Shown here: positions 8,133-18,149 of the stretch, in pieces
Layout: each line of letters begins with the position of its first letter
Numbering within the stretch: the stretch's first letter is position 1
NCBI RefSeq assembly: GCF_030161595.1
Contig: NZ_BSUM01000001.1
Span: 682,001 to 746,000 of the forward strand
Source: Litorihabitans aurantiacus
GTDB lineage: Bacteria; Actinomycetota; Actinomycetes; Actinomycetales; Beutenbergiaceae
Length of the DNA stretch: 64,000 nt
Reading direction: 5' to 3'
The notes under the pieces: generated by a model
Databases searched by the model: none
Told to the model about the DNA's origin: nothing
The model's input: the letters and a program-made list of their open reading frames with translations, nothing else
Position numbers and translations under genes: made by a program

Positions 8133-9964
8133 CCCACACGTTCCAGGTCGACCTGCGGGGCATGGTCGACCTGCTCGCGCGACACCTGTACTCCGGACCG
8201 CGCGTGTACGTGCGCGAGCTGCTCCAGAACGCGGTCGACGCCGTCACGGCGAGGCAGCTGATCGACCCCGCCGCACCGGCCACGGTGCGCCTCACGGTGC
8301 ACCCGGGCGAGGGCGGCACACGGCCCGCCCTCGAGGTGGTCGACACCGGCGTGGGGCTGACGGCCGAGGAGACGCGCGAGCTCCTGGCGACCATCGGTCG
8401 CAGCTCGAAGCGCGACGCCGATCTCGGGCTCGGCCGTGGCGAGTACATCGGACAGTTCGGCATCGGGATGCTGGCGGCCTTCATGGTCGCCGAGACGATC
8501 GAGGTCGTCACCCGGTCGGCGCGCGAGGGGTCCGCCGTCGTCACGTGGCGCGGGCACGACGACGGGACGTTCGAGGTGAGCGAGACGCCCGATCCCGACG
8601 GCGCGACGCCGGTCGGCACCCGCGTGGTGCTGCGGGCGCGCCCGGACGCCGAGCACTGGTTCTCCCACGAGACCGTCACCGCGCTCGCGCGCGAGTACGG
8701 ATCGCTCCTGCCGCTCGACGTCGCGATCGCCGTCCCCGTCGGCGGCGAGCTGCTCTGGAGCCGGATCGGCGACGGCGAGCCGCCCTGGCTGCGCACCTAT
8801 CCCAGCGAGGCGGCGCGCCGTGAGGCGCTCGCGACCTACTGCGAGCGCACCCTCGGGTTCACGCCGCTCGGCCACATCGACCTCGCCGTCCCCCTCACGG
8901 GACTGACCGGGGTCGCGTTCCTGCTGCCGGCGGCCGCGCCCGGGTCCGCCGGCCACCGGGTGCACCTCAAGCGCATGCTCGTGGGCACGCGCGTCGAGGG
9001 CCTGCTGCCGGAGTGGGCCTTCTTCGTGCGCGCCGTCGTCGACGCGACCGAGCTGCACCCGACCGCGTCGCGCGAGCAGCTGCACACCGACGAGGTCCTC
9101 GTGGCCACGCAGGAGGCGCTCGCCGCGCAGCTGCGCGCCTGGGCGAGTGCGACGCTGACCGGCGGCGGGGCGCTCGCCCGGCGGTTCGTCGAGACCCACC
9201 ACCTCGCGCTGCGCGCGCTCGCGCTGACCGATCCCGAGATGCTGGAGCTGGTCGCGGGGGTGCTGCCGTACGAGACGACCGACGGCGGGGCGAGCCTCGC
9301 GCAGGTGCGCGAGCGCACCGGCGAGGTCCTCTTCACCGGCACCACCGAGGCGTTCCGGCGTGTGGCGCCCGTCGCCCGCGCGCAGAACCTCGTCGTCGTG
9401 AACGCCGGCTACGTCTACGACGCCGACCTGCTGAGGCTGCTGGGCGCCCGGCCTGGCTGGCGCGTGCGCGAGCTCGCCGCGGGCGACCTCGAGGCCGTGC
9501 TCGTGCCGCTCGCGCCGGTGCGCGAGCTGGAGGTGATGGACGCCGTCGCCGCCGCTGGCGAGGTGCTCGCGGACGCCGACTGCGAGGTGCTGGTGCGCAC
9601 CTACGCGCCGGCGGAGGTGCCCGCGATGCTGCTGCGCGACCGCGACGGCGAGCACCAGCGCGACCTGCGCCGCGAGGCCGAGGCCGCCGACGACGTCTGG
9701 GGCGCCGTGCTGGAGACGTTCGCGACCCCGGCTCGCAGCCGCCGGCTCGTGCTGAACGACGCCTCGCCGCTCGTGCGCGACCTTCTCGCCGCGCCGCCGG
9801 GGGACGTCTCCGCCGCCGGCGTCCGCTCGCTCTACCTCGCGGCCGTGATGCTGGCCGGCGACGGGCTGCGACCGCGCGAGGTCGAGCAGCTCAACGACTC
9901 CCTCGGCGCGCTCCTGCGGGCCGGGCTGACCGGGGGCCGCACGAGCGCGGAGGACGACGCATGA
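8129..9964 (+). CDS. Divergent HSP90-family protein
   Basis: This 611-residue protein carries a GHKL-type ATPase domain like HSP90/HtpG. The N-box reads RELLQNAVDA (about residues 28-37) where HtpG usually has ELISNASDA. DTGVGL (about residue 71) replaces DNGIGM. IGQFGIGML (about residue 110) is the glycine-rich lid hinge. A middle domain follows, with HLKRMLVGTRVEGLLPEWAFFVRAVVD resembling the HSP90 client and ATP-arginine region, and TASREQLH after it. ATP binding looks intact. The gene overlaps its upstream YbjN neighbour by GTGA and its downstream neighbour by ATGA, so the products are probably used together. Confidence 0.85.
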   Translation: MTHTFQVDLRGMVDLLARHLYSGPRVYVRELLQNAVDAVTARQLIDPAAPATVRLTVHPGEGGTRPALEVVDTGVGLTAEETRELLATIGRSSKRDADLGLGRGEYIGQFGIGMLAAFMVAETIEVVTRSAREGSAVVTWRGHDDGTFEVSETPDPDGATPVGTRVVLRARPDAEHWFSHETVTALAREYGSLLPLDVAIAVPVGGELLWSRIGDGEPPWLRTYPSEAARREALATYCERTLGFTPLGHIDLAVPLTGLTGVAFLLPAAAPGSAGHRVHLKRMLVGTRVEGLLPEWAFFVRAVVDATELHPTASREQLHTDEVLVATQEALAAQLRAWASATLTGGGALARRFVETHHLALRALALTDPEMLELVAGVLPYETTDGGASLAQVRERTGEVLFTGTTEAFRRVAPVARAQNLVVVNAGYVYDADLLRLLGARPGWRVRELAAGDLEAVLVPLAPVRELEVMDAVAAAGEVLADADCEVLVRTYAPAEVPAMLLRDRDGEHQRDLRREAEAADDVWGAVLETFATPARSRRLVLNDASPLVRDLLAAPPGDVSAAGVRSLYLAAVMLAGDGLRPREVEQLNDSLGALLRAGLTGGRTSAEDDA

Positions 9965-12051
9965 CCACGGACGACGGCGGTGCGACGCCGGGCGGTGGCG
10001 GTGGCGAGGCGGAGGTCGCGCGAGCGACCCGGGCGCTCTCGCAGCTGCGGGCGATGCCCTACGGGCTCGCCCGGACCGCGAACGCTGAGGCGCAGGTGCG
10101 TCGGATCGAGGAGTCCGGACCCCGCGCCGCGCTGGCCTTCGGGCTGTTCATCCTGGTGGAGTCCTACGTGTGGGGCGGCGAGGTCGAGAAGGCCTACGTC
10201 CCCTTCCGGCGGCTGATCCGGCTGTGGGACGAGAGCCCCGAGCTCTTCGACGAGGCCGACCGGGAGAACTTCTTCTGGTCGTTCAAGTGGATGGTGACGG
10301 GGCTGGTGGAGCTGCCGCAGATCCCGGCATCGGCGATCACCGCGACGATCGCGGACATGGAGCGCCGCTACGCCGTGGCGGGCAACGGCATGGACGCCGT
10401 CGCCTACGCCGCCTACCGGTGGGCCGAGCACCGCGAGGACCCCGACGTCGAGCGGGCCTTCGAGCTGTGGAGCACGACGCCGCGCGACCCGTACTCGCAG
10501 TGCGAGGCGTGCGAGCTGGGGGACCGGGCCGTGCACCTGGCGGACCGGGGTCGGTTCGCCGAGGCGGTCGACCTCATCGAGAACGTCCCGCCCACCACGC
10601 GCTGGTGCGCGACCGAACCGGCCGACATGCTGGCCGTGCTCGCGCTCGCCCGCCTCGACCTGGGGCAGCCCCGCGAGGCGGTCGGCGCGCACCGTCGCGC
10701 CGTCGCGGCGCTCGCGGACGCCGAGTCCGACATGGTCGCCGCACGCGCGAGACGCCTGGAGCTCCTGGCCCGTGGCGGCGCGGTCGAGCTCGCGCTGGAG
10801 GCCCTGACGCAGGACGCCCGCCTGCTGGTGGGGGCCGACTCCCCGCTCGGGCGGCTGCGCTTCCTGACCGCGGTCGTCACGGCGCTGACGGCGATGACGA
10901 CGGCGGGGGAGGCCTCGTCGCACGAGGGATCCGACGCCGGGCTGCTCCTCCCCAGCCGCCCGCTTGCCCTCCCGGACGTGCCGACGGCGACCGTGGGCGA
11001 GCTCCTCGCGTGGGCGGACGACCGCGCCCGCGAGCTCGCGACCGCGTTCGACGAGCGCAACGGCGGTGACGGGCGGATGCGTGCGCTGGCGCGTGCCCGA
11101 ACCGCGCGACGGGCCGCGCACGCGCTCGACTTCACGGTGCTGGGTGGGGTGGTGGGCGGCGACGCGGTGACGCCGGTGTCGGTGTCCGGCGCGCCCATGA
11201 CCCCCGACGACCCTGAGGCGCCCGACGGCGGCGGCCGGGACCCGGGCGACGCCGCCGAGCGATCGTCGAGTGCGCCCGAGCTCCTGGCGACGGCGGAGTC
11301 CGCGCTCGCGCAGGACCGCCCGGAGGACGCGGCCGCCCGCTTCCAGGAGGCGGCCGCCGCGTGGGAGCGCGAGGGTCACCTCGCGAGGGCCGGCGAGGCG
11401 CTGGCGGAGGCCGCCCACCTCGCGCAGGGCCTGCACGACCTCGACGGCGCGCACGGCGCCTACGCGCGGGCGGTCGCGAGGCTCGCGGCCGGTGGGGCCG
11501 ACTCCGAGCTGCGCACGCGCGTGCTCGTCGCCTGGGCGCCGCTCGCGCAGCGGCGCGGTGCGACGCCGGAGGTGCTGGCCGCCGTCGCGACCCTGCGGGC
11601 CGAGGTCGCCGCCGCCGTCGCCGACGAGCGCCCCGACGTCAGCGCGGACCTGCGCGAGCGCGACCGCGGTCACGGCCGGCGGCTGCTCGCCGACCTCGAC
11701 GACACGGCGGCCCGCCTGCTGGCGGGAGACGAGGCACTCGCGGTCGAGCACCGGGCGGCCACGGGGCTGGACGCTGTCGGGCTCGCGGTGCGGGCCGCCG
11801 AGGCCTACGCCGGGGTGGGCGCGCCGGCGGACGCGGCGCACGCGTTCTGGCTGGCCGGCAGGCTGCAGGCCGCGGCGGGCGAGGTCGAGGACGCCGTCTG
11901 GAGCCTGGAGTCGGCGGTGGAGGGCTTCGAGATAGCGCGACGGCGGGACGAGCGCTCGAGCGCGGGCGGGGAGCTGGTGGCGCTGCTGCGCGCGCACGGT
12001 CGCGAGGCCGACGCGGACGGGCTCGTCGAACGCCTCGCCCGGCCCCTGTGA
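9961..12051 (+). CDS. Large alpha-helical repeat protein, paralogue 1 of the HSP90 operon
   Basis: This 696-residue soluble protein is built of Ala/Leu-rich helical repeats resembling TPR units. I do not recognise a named family. A conserved N-terminal half contains DMERRYAVAG, a CEAC pair near residue 181 and CATEPADML about 40 residues later. Then comes a proline- and acidic-rich linker (about residues 400-440) and a second repeat block ending with AHAFWLAGRL and WSLESAVEGFE. The next gene is a clear paralogue that keeps the CxxC, CxTEPADML and AFWLAGRL motifs. The cysteines could bind a metal. Tight overlap with the HSP90 gene suggests a client, cochaperone or regulatory role, which is inference. 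Confidence 0.75.
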   Translation: MTTDDGGATPGGGGGEAEVARATRALSQLRAMPYGLARTANAEAQVRRIEESGPRAALAFGLFILVESYVWGGEVEKAYVPFRRLIRLWDESPELFDEADRENFFWSFKWMVTGLVELPQIPASAITATIADMERRYAVAGNGMDAVAYAAYRWAEHREDPDVERAFELWSTTPRDPYSQCEACELGDRAVHLADRGRFAEAVDLIENVPPTTRWCATEPADMLAVLALARLDLGQPREAVGAHRRAVAALADAESDMVAARARRLELLARGGAVELALEALTQDARLLVGADSPLGRLRFLTAVVTALTAMTTAGEASSHEGSDAGLLLPSRPLALPDVPTATVGELLAWADDRARELATAFDERNGGDGRMRALARARTARRAAHALDFTVLGGVVGGDAVTPVSVSGAPMTPDDPEAPDGGGRDPGDAAERSSSAPELLATAESALAQDRPEDAAARFQEAAAAWEREGHLARAGEALAEAAHLAQGLHDLDGAHGAYARAVARLAAGGADSELRTRVLVAWAPLAQRRGATPEVLAAVATLRAEVAAAVADERPDVSADLRERDRGHGRRLLADLDDTAARLLAGDEALAVEHRAATGLDAVGLAVRAAEAYAGVGAPADAAHAFWLAGRLQAAAGEVEDAVWSLESAVEGFEIARRRDERSSAGGELVALLRAHGREADADGLVERLARPL

Positions 12052-13979
12052 GCGAGCGCGGGCCCGAGCCGTCCGAGCTCGACTCGCCCGATGCTGTCGT
12101 GGCGGCCGTGGGACGGCTCGCCGCCCTCCCGTACGGTCTGGTGCGCACCAGCGCCGCCGAGGCTGCCGTGCGGCGCGCCGAGGCGCCCGGACCCGAGATC
12201 GCCCTCCCGTACGCCCTCGCCGGCCTCGTCGACGCGCTCTTCTGGGGTGGCGAGGCGGAGCGCGCCCTCGTGCCGTTCGCGCGGCTGACGCGGCTGGCGG
12301 ACACCCGCCCGGAGCTGTTCGACGACGTCGACGCCGCCCTGCACCTCGGCGGTTACGCCTGGATGCTCGGCGGGCTGCAGGACGATCCGCGCGTCCCGGC
12401 GGCGACGATCGACCCGCTGCTGGCGGACATGGAGCGCCGCTACGCCACCGCCGGGCGGGCGCCGGCCGCACCCGCCTACGAGCGACTGCGGTGGTCGGTG
12501 CGCCAGGAGCGCGACGACGTCGAGGCGAGGTACGACGCGTGGCTGCGCGCCGCCGAGGAGCCCGAGGAGGTGTGCGAGCACTGCCGCCGGACGCGCCGCG
12601 GGATCTTCCTCGCGCGCACGGGACGGTGGGCCGAGGTCGTGGCGGTGCTCGGGGCCCCTGGACTGCCGGAGCAGGGCTGCCCCACCGAACCCGCCGACAT
12701 GCTCTCGCTGCTCGCGCTCGCCCACCTCGAGGCGGGGCAGCCCGAGGAGGCGCTGGCCGTGCACCGGCAGGCGCACGCGGCGCTGCCGCGCGCGAGCACC
12801 GCGATGGAGGGTGCCCGCGGTCGACGGATCGCGCTCCTGGGTCGCGGCGGACGCACCGGTGCGGCGCTGCGCGCGCTGCACGAGGACGCTCACCTGCTGC
12901 ACGAGGCGATCACCCCGTTCTGGCGGATGCAGGTGCTCGTGCTGGTGGGGTCGGCGACCGGTGTGATGCGGCGGACGGATCCGAACCGCCCGGTCGCCCT
13001 GCACGACGTGCCGGCCTCGACGGTCGCGGAGCTCGACGACTGGGTGCGGGCGAGGGCGCTCGAGCTCGCGGACGCGTTCGGCGAGCGCGCCGGCAGCCCG
13101 GCGACCCGGGAACGCGCCCTCGCGGCGATGGACGCGCCGCCGCCGCCACCGCTGCCCGACGAGCTCCCCACCGACGGCGATGGTCGGGACGGAGCGGGGT
13201 GGTCCGGCGACCTGGTCCTAGCGAAGGCCGAGAGCCTCGCCGCCGCGCCTGGTCGAGACCCGGCGGAGGTGGTGGCCACCTACATCCGAGCCGCGGCGCT
13301 GCTGGACGGAGAGGGGCGGACCGTGGATGCGGGATACGCCCTGGCGGAGGCCGCCCAGGCGGCGGCGCTCGGCGGGGACCCGGTCGACGCGTACGCGTCG
13401 TTCACCGCCGCCCTCGACATGCTCACGGTGGGCGGACTCGATGCGGAGCACCTCGCGGACGTGCTGGTGGCGGCCACCGAGGCCGCGTCGGTCGCCGCGG
13501 CCGACCTCGGCGCGCACCTCGCGGTGCTCGAGGGGCACCTCGACTCGACGATCGTGGACCTCGCCGTGCGGACCGAGGGCGATGCTGGTCGTGGTGCCGA
13601 GCACGACGCCGGCAGCACGTTCGCCCTCGCGCGCCTGCGGGATGCGCGGGCGCGTCTCGTAGCGACGACGGCGCAGGGAGGCGGGCGCGCCCGCGCACTG
13701 GCGATCGCGGCGACCGACGCCTCGTCCGCGGCGGAGGCCCTCGCCGGTCTCGGCCGGGTCGAGGAGGCCGGGCACGCGTTCTGGCTGGCCGGGCGGCTGC
13801 ACCGCGAGCGCGGTCGCGCCGACGACGCGACGTGGCACCTCGAGTCCGCCGTCGAGGCCTTCGCGCTGCGCCGGGCGACGACGCCCCACGCGCTCGCCCT
13901 GACCGAGCTCGTCGAGCACCTGCGGGCGTGCGGCCGGACGGACGACGCCGACGAGACGCTGCGCCGCCTCGCGCCCTGA
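12048..13979 (+). CDS. Large alpha-helical repeat protein, paralogue 2 of the HSP90 operon
   Basis: This 643-residue paralogue of the preceding gene has the same plan. It shows LPYGLVRTSAAEAAVRRAE near the start, DMERRYATAG, CEHC near residue 175, CPTEPADML, a central Pro/Asp-rich linker, and AFWLAGRLHRERG with WHLESAVEAF at the end. The GTG at 12048 overlaps the previous stop as GTGA. Two copies kept in tandem with shared cysteine motifs but divergent surfaces suggest specialised partners or a heterodimer. It is the last gene of the operon and is followed by a strong hairpin. Confidence 0.75.
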   Translation: MSERGPEPSELDSPDAVVAAVGRLAALPYGLVRTSAAEAAVRRAEAPGPEIALPYALAGLVDALFWGGEAERALVPFARLTRLADTRPELFDDVDAALHLGGYAWMLGGLQDDPRVPAATIDPLLADMERRYATAGRAPAAPAYERLRWSVRQERDDVEARYDAWLRAAEEPEEVCEHCRRTRRGIFLARTGRWAEVVAVLGAPGLPEQGCPTEPADMLSLLALAHLEAGQPEEALAVHRQAHAALPRASTAMEGARGRRIALLGRGGRTGAALRALHEDAHLLHEAITPFWRMQVLVLVGSATGVMRRTDPNRPVALHDVPASTVAELDDWVRARALELADAFGERAGSPATRERALAAMDAPPPPPLPDELPTDGDGRDGAGWSGDLVLAKAESLAAAPGRDPAEVVATYIRAAALLDGEGRTVDAGYALAEAAQAAALGGDPVDAYASFTAALDMLTVGGLDAEHLADVLVAATEAASVAAADLGAHLAVLEGHLDSTIVDLAVRTEGDAGRGAEHDAGSTFALARLRDARARLVATTAQGGGRARALAIAATDASSAAEALAGLGRVEEAGHAFWLAGRLHRERGRADDATWHLESAVEAFALRRATTPHALALTELVEHLRACGRTDDADETLRRLAP

Positions 13980-14044
13980 CCGCACGAGGGCCTGAGCCGC
14001 TCGAGGGCGGACCGCCCGAGGGTCGGCCGTCCCCTCCCGACGCC

Positions 14045-14088
14045 GAACGCCCGTGTCCCCGTCGCGGACGACGGGGGCGCGGGCGTTC
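14045..14088. terminator. Bidirectional terminator between the HSP90 operon and kgd
   Basis: GAACGCCCG is paired with CGGGCGTTC, with an inner CCCCGTCG/CGACGGGG pairing. Together they form a long GC-rich hairpin between two convergent genes, and it could serve both. Confidence 0.75.
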
Positions 14089-14111
14089 GTGGCCCGAGGG
14101 CCAGCTGAGGG

Positions 14112-17100
14112 TCAGCGCGCGAAGGCGTCCTTCACGAGCTGCAGCTGCTCGGCCTGGCTGACCTTGGCCGATCCGGTCGACGGCGCGGCCGAGGACGGGC
14201 GCGAGACCCGGCGGACCGGGACGCCGTCCATCTTGCGCGAGGTGATCCCGGCGAGGTAGGGCCACACGCCCTGGTTGGCGGGCTCGTCCTGCACCCACAC
14301 GAGCTCGGCGCCCTCGTAGGGGGCGATGACCTCGCGCAGCGTGTCGGAGTCGAGCGGGTAGAGCTGCTCGAGACGGACGATGGCGGTGCGCTCGTCGGCG
14401 CCGTGCTCGCCCTTGGTGCGCGCGGCGAGCAGGTCGTAGTAGACGCGCCCCGAGCACAGCAGCACGCGGTCGACGCCCTTCGGGTCGATCGTGTCGCCGA
14501 TCGAGGTGCGGAACGTGCCGGTCGTGAAGTCCTCGACCGACGACGTCGCGGCCCGCAGCCGCAGGAGCTGCTTGGGCGTGAAGACCACGAGCGGCGTGCG
14601 CGGGCGGTCGTAGGCCTGGCGGCGCAGCAGGTGGAAGTAGTTCGCCGGCGTCGAGGGCTGGGCCACGACCATGTTGTTCTCGGCGCACAGCTGCAGGAAG
14701 CGCTCGATGCGCGCCGAGGAGTGGTCGGGGCCCTGGTGCTCGTAGCCGTGCGGCAGGAGCAGCACGACGGAGGAGCGCTGGCCCCACTTCTGCTCGGAGG
14801 CGGAGATGAACTCGTCGACGATGGTCTGCGCGCCGTTGACGAAGTCGCCGAACTGCGCCTCCCACAGCACGAGTGCGTCCGGGCGCTCGACCGAGTAGCC
14901 GTACTCGAAGCCGAGCGCGGCGAACTCCGACAGGGAGGAGTCGTAGACCATGAACTTGGCCTGGTCGGCCGAGAGGTAGGACAGCGGGGTCCACTCGGCG
15001 CCCGTGCGGTGGTCGTGCAGCACGGAGTGGCGCTGGACGAACGTGCCGCGGCGCGAGTCCTGACCGGCCAGGCGGACCGGGGTGCCCTCGAGGACGAGGG
15101 AGCCGAAGGCGATGAGCTCGCCGAAGCCCCAGTCGATCCCGCCCTCGGTGGAGGCCTTCGCGCGCTTGTCCAGCAGCTGCGCCAGCTTCGGGTGGACGAC
15201 GAAGCCGTCGGGCGGGGACAGGTGCGCCTCGCCGATGCGCGCGAGCACGCTCTCGGGCACCGCCGTCGACCAGCCGACCATCGTGCCGGCGTCCTCGCGC
15301 TGCGACTCCGGCTGCTCGAGCCCGCGCTGGGAGTCGGCGCCTGCATCCGGGTCCGAGCTCGGGCGGTGGCCCTCCTTCGTCTCGCGGAAGGCGCGCTCGA
15401 GCTCGCCCTGGTACTCCTCGAGCGCCTGGGCGGCCTCGTCCTTCGTGAGCTCGCCGCGGCCGATCAGCGACTGCGTGTAGAGCGTCCGGACGCTCTCCTT
15501 GCCCTCGATCAGGTGGTACATCACCGGCTGGGTCATCGAGGGGTCGTCACCCTCGTTGTGCCCGCGGCGGCGGTAGCAGACCATGTCGATGACGACGTCC
15601 TTGTGGAACTCCTCGCGGTACTCGAACGCGAGCTGCGCCACGCGGGCCACCGCCTCGGGGTCGTCCCCGTTCACGTGGAACACGGGGATCTGCAGACCCT
15701 TGGCGACGTCGGTCGGGTAGAGCGTCGAGCGCGAGCTCGAGGCGCCCGTCGTGAAGCCGACCTGGTTGTTGATGAGCACGTGCACGGTGCCGCCGGTGCG
15801 GTAGCCGCGCAGCTGCGACAGGTTGAGCGTCTCGGTCACGACCCCCTGGCCCGCGAATGCCGCGTCACCGTGGATGAGGATCGGCAGCCAGGAGAAGCCG
15901 TCACCGCCGAGGTCGATGCGGTCCTGCTTGGCGCGCACGACGCCCTCGAGCACGCCGTCGACCGCCTCGAGGTGGCTCGGGTTCGCGGCGAGGTAGACGG
16001 CCGTGGTCGACCCGGTCGCCGAGGTGTACTCCCCGACGGTGCCGAGGTGGTACTTCACGTCACCCGAGCCCTGGACGGTCTTGGGGTCGGCGTTGCCCTC
16101 GAACTCGGTGAAGATCTGGCTGTAGGACTTCCCGGCGATGTTGGCCAGCACGTTGAGTCGGCCACGGTGCGCCATGCCGATGCCGACACCCTCGAGCCCG
16201 GCCTCGGCCGCGCCCCCGAGGATGGTGTCCAGCAGCGGGATGAGGGCCTCGCCGCCCTCGAGGCTGAAGCGCTTCTGGCCGACGAACTTCGTCTGCAGGA
16301 ACGTCTCGAAGGCCTCGGCCTGGTTGAGCTTGTGGATGATGCGGCGGATCGCCTCGGGCGACTGCTTGGGCCAGCCGCCCTCGAGCCGGCGCTGCAGCCA
16401 GCGGCGCTGCTCCGGGTCGTGCAGGTGCATGTACTCGGCGCCGATGGTGCGGCAGTAGGAGTCGCGCAGGCGGGCGAGGATGTCGCGCAGCGTCGCCGTC
16501 GGCTTGCCGGAGAAGCCGCCGGTCGGGAACGTGCGGTCCAGGTCCCACAGCGTGAGGGAGTGGTTCGCGACGTCGAGGTCCGGGTGCCGGCGCTGGCGGT
16601 AGGCCAGCGGGTCGGTGTCGGCCATGAGGTGGCCGCGCGAGCGGTAGGCGTGGATCAGCTCGGCGATGCGGGCGGGCTTGCCGAGCGCCGACTCCGTGTC
16701 CTCCACAATGTCCGTGAGCCAGCGGACCGGCTCGTACGGCACGCGCAGCGCGGTGAAGACGCGGTCGTAGAACCCGTCCTCACCGATGAGCTTGGTGTGG
16801 ATGATGCGGAGGAAGTCGCCGCTCTGTGCGCCCTGGATGATGCGGTGGTCGTACGTCGAGGTGAGCGTGAGGACCTTGGAGATGCCGAGGTTCGCGAGCG
16901 TCTCGGGCGCCGCCCCCTGGAACTCCGCCGGGTAGTCCATCGCGCCGACGCCGACGATCGTGCCCTGGCCCTGCACGAGGCGGGGCACGGAGTGCACCGT
17001 GCCGATCGTGCCGGGGTTGGTCAGCGAGATGGTGGTGTCCGCGAAGTCCTCGACCGTCAGCTTGCCGCCGCGGGCCTTCTTCACCAGCTGCTCGTAGGTG

Positions 17101-17929
17101 GACCAGAACTGCGCGAAGTCCTTCGCCTCGGCCGCCTTGATCGAGGGCACGAGGAGCTGGCGCGTGCCGTCGGGCTTCGGCAGGTCGATCGCGAGCCCGA
17201 AGTTGACGTGCTCGGGGCGGTGGACACCCGGCTTGCCGTCGATCTCGCGGTAGCCGGCGTTCATCTCGGGCATGGCCGCCAGCGCCTCGACGACCGCGAA
17301 GCCGATGAGGTGCGTGAACGACACCTTCCCGCCGCGCGTGCGGGCCAGGTGGTTGTTGATGACGATGCGGTTGTCGACGAGCAGCTTGGCCGGCACGGCG
17401 CGGACGCTGGTCGCGGTGGGGACCGTGAGGGAGGCCTCCATGTTCGTGACCACGCGCGCGGCGGGGCCGCGCAGCTTGGTGGTCTCGCCGTCGCCCAGCG
17501 GGCTGGAGGACGGCGCGTTGTCACCGGGCACGTACGGCGCGGTCGCCGGCTGGGGGACCGCGGGGGCAGGTCGGCGCGCACGTCCTGAGGGTCGAGCTGG
17601 GCGCGAGGGTCGGTGTGCGGGTCCACGTGGGGCTTCTCGACGGGCTTCTCAGCAGCCGGAGCGGCGGGCTTCTTCGCGGTCGCGGCGGGTGCCGGCCTCG
17701 TCGCGGGCGTCGGTGCCGCCGTGGGGGCGGGTGCCACCTTCTCGGGGGACGACTCCTTCTCGGCCGGCGTCGCGGCCGGGCGTGCGTCGCCGGCCTCGGC
17801 GGCGAAGAAGGCCTGCCACTTCTCGTCCACCGAGGTGGGGTCGGCGCTCCACGCGTCGCGCAGCTCGTCGATGAGCCACTCGTTCGCGCCGAAGTCGGCC
17901 GCAGCCGAGGTAGGGGAATCCGTTGACAC
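14112..17929 (-). CDS. kgd: Multifunctional 2-oxoglutarate dehydrogenase/decarboxylase Kgd (one frame break)
   Basis: This fused E2o-E1o protein of actinobacteria is about 1,273 residues. It converts 2-oxoglutarate to succinyl-CoA or succinic semialdehyde with thiamine diphosphate. The N-terminus [22 protein letters not shown] is followed by an Ala/Pro linker. An acyltransferase-like domain follows, with [17 protein letters not shown] and a [11 protein letters not shown] active-site region. The thiamine-dependent E1 domain contains [14 protein letters not shown] and a C-terminal transketolase-like part with [12 protein letters not shown]. One base is missing at the G runs 17552-17566 on the plus strand, splitting the linker; restoring it gives [19 protein letters not shown]. 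The gene is otherwise intact, so a sequence error is likely. Confidence 0.92.
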
Positions 17930-18149
17930 GCTTGCTCACTCCATCGCCGTCGTCCGTCCGAGCCGCCTTCCAGGGTAGGCCCTCGCAGCTCCCCGCGCGT
18001 GCCACCGTCGCCGATCGGGACGCGTCGTTCCCGCCTCTGACCTGGACTTTCGCCCAGGCGGGCATGGCGGCGGCAACGAGCGGGCAAAGTTGGCCAAGGC
18101 CGGGCAACCTGGCGGGAGCGACGGCGGTCGGGTCAGGTCGGCCCGTCGC
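17930..18149. other. Intergenic region upstream of kgd
   Basis: These 220 bp lie between the kgd start and the 3' end of the sensor kinase on the same strand. I see no convincing gene. It should hold the kgd promoter, and GAGTGAG just before the kgd GTG could act as a weak ribosome-binding site. Confidence 0.4.
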
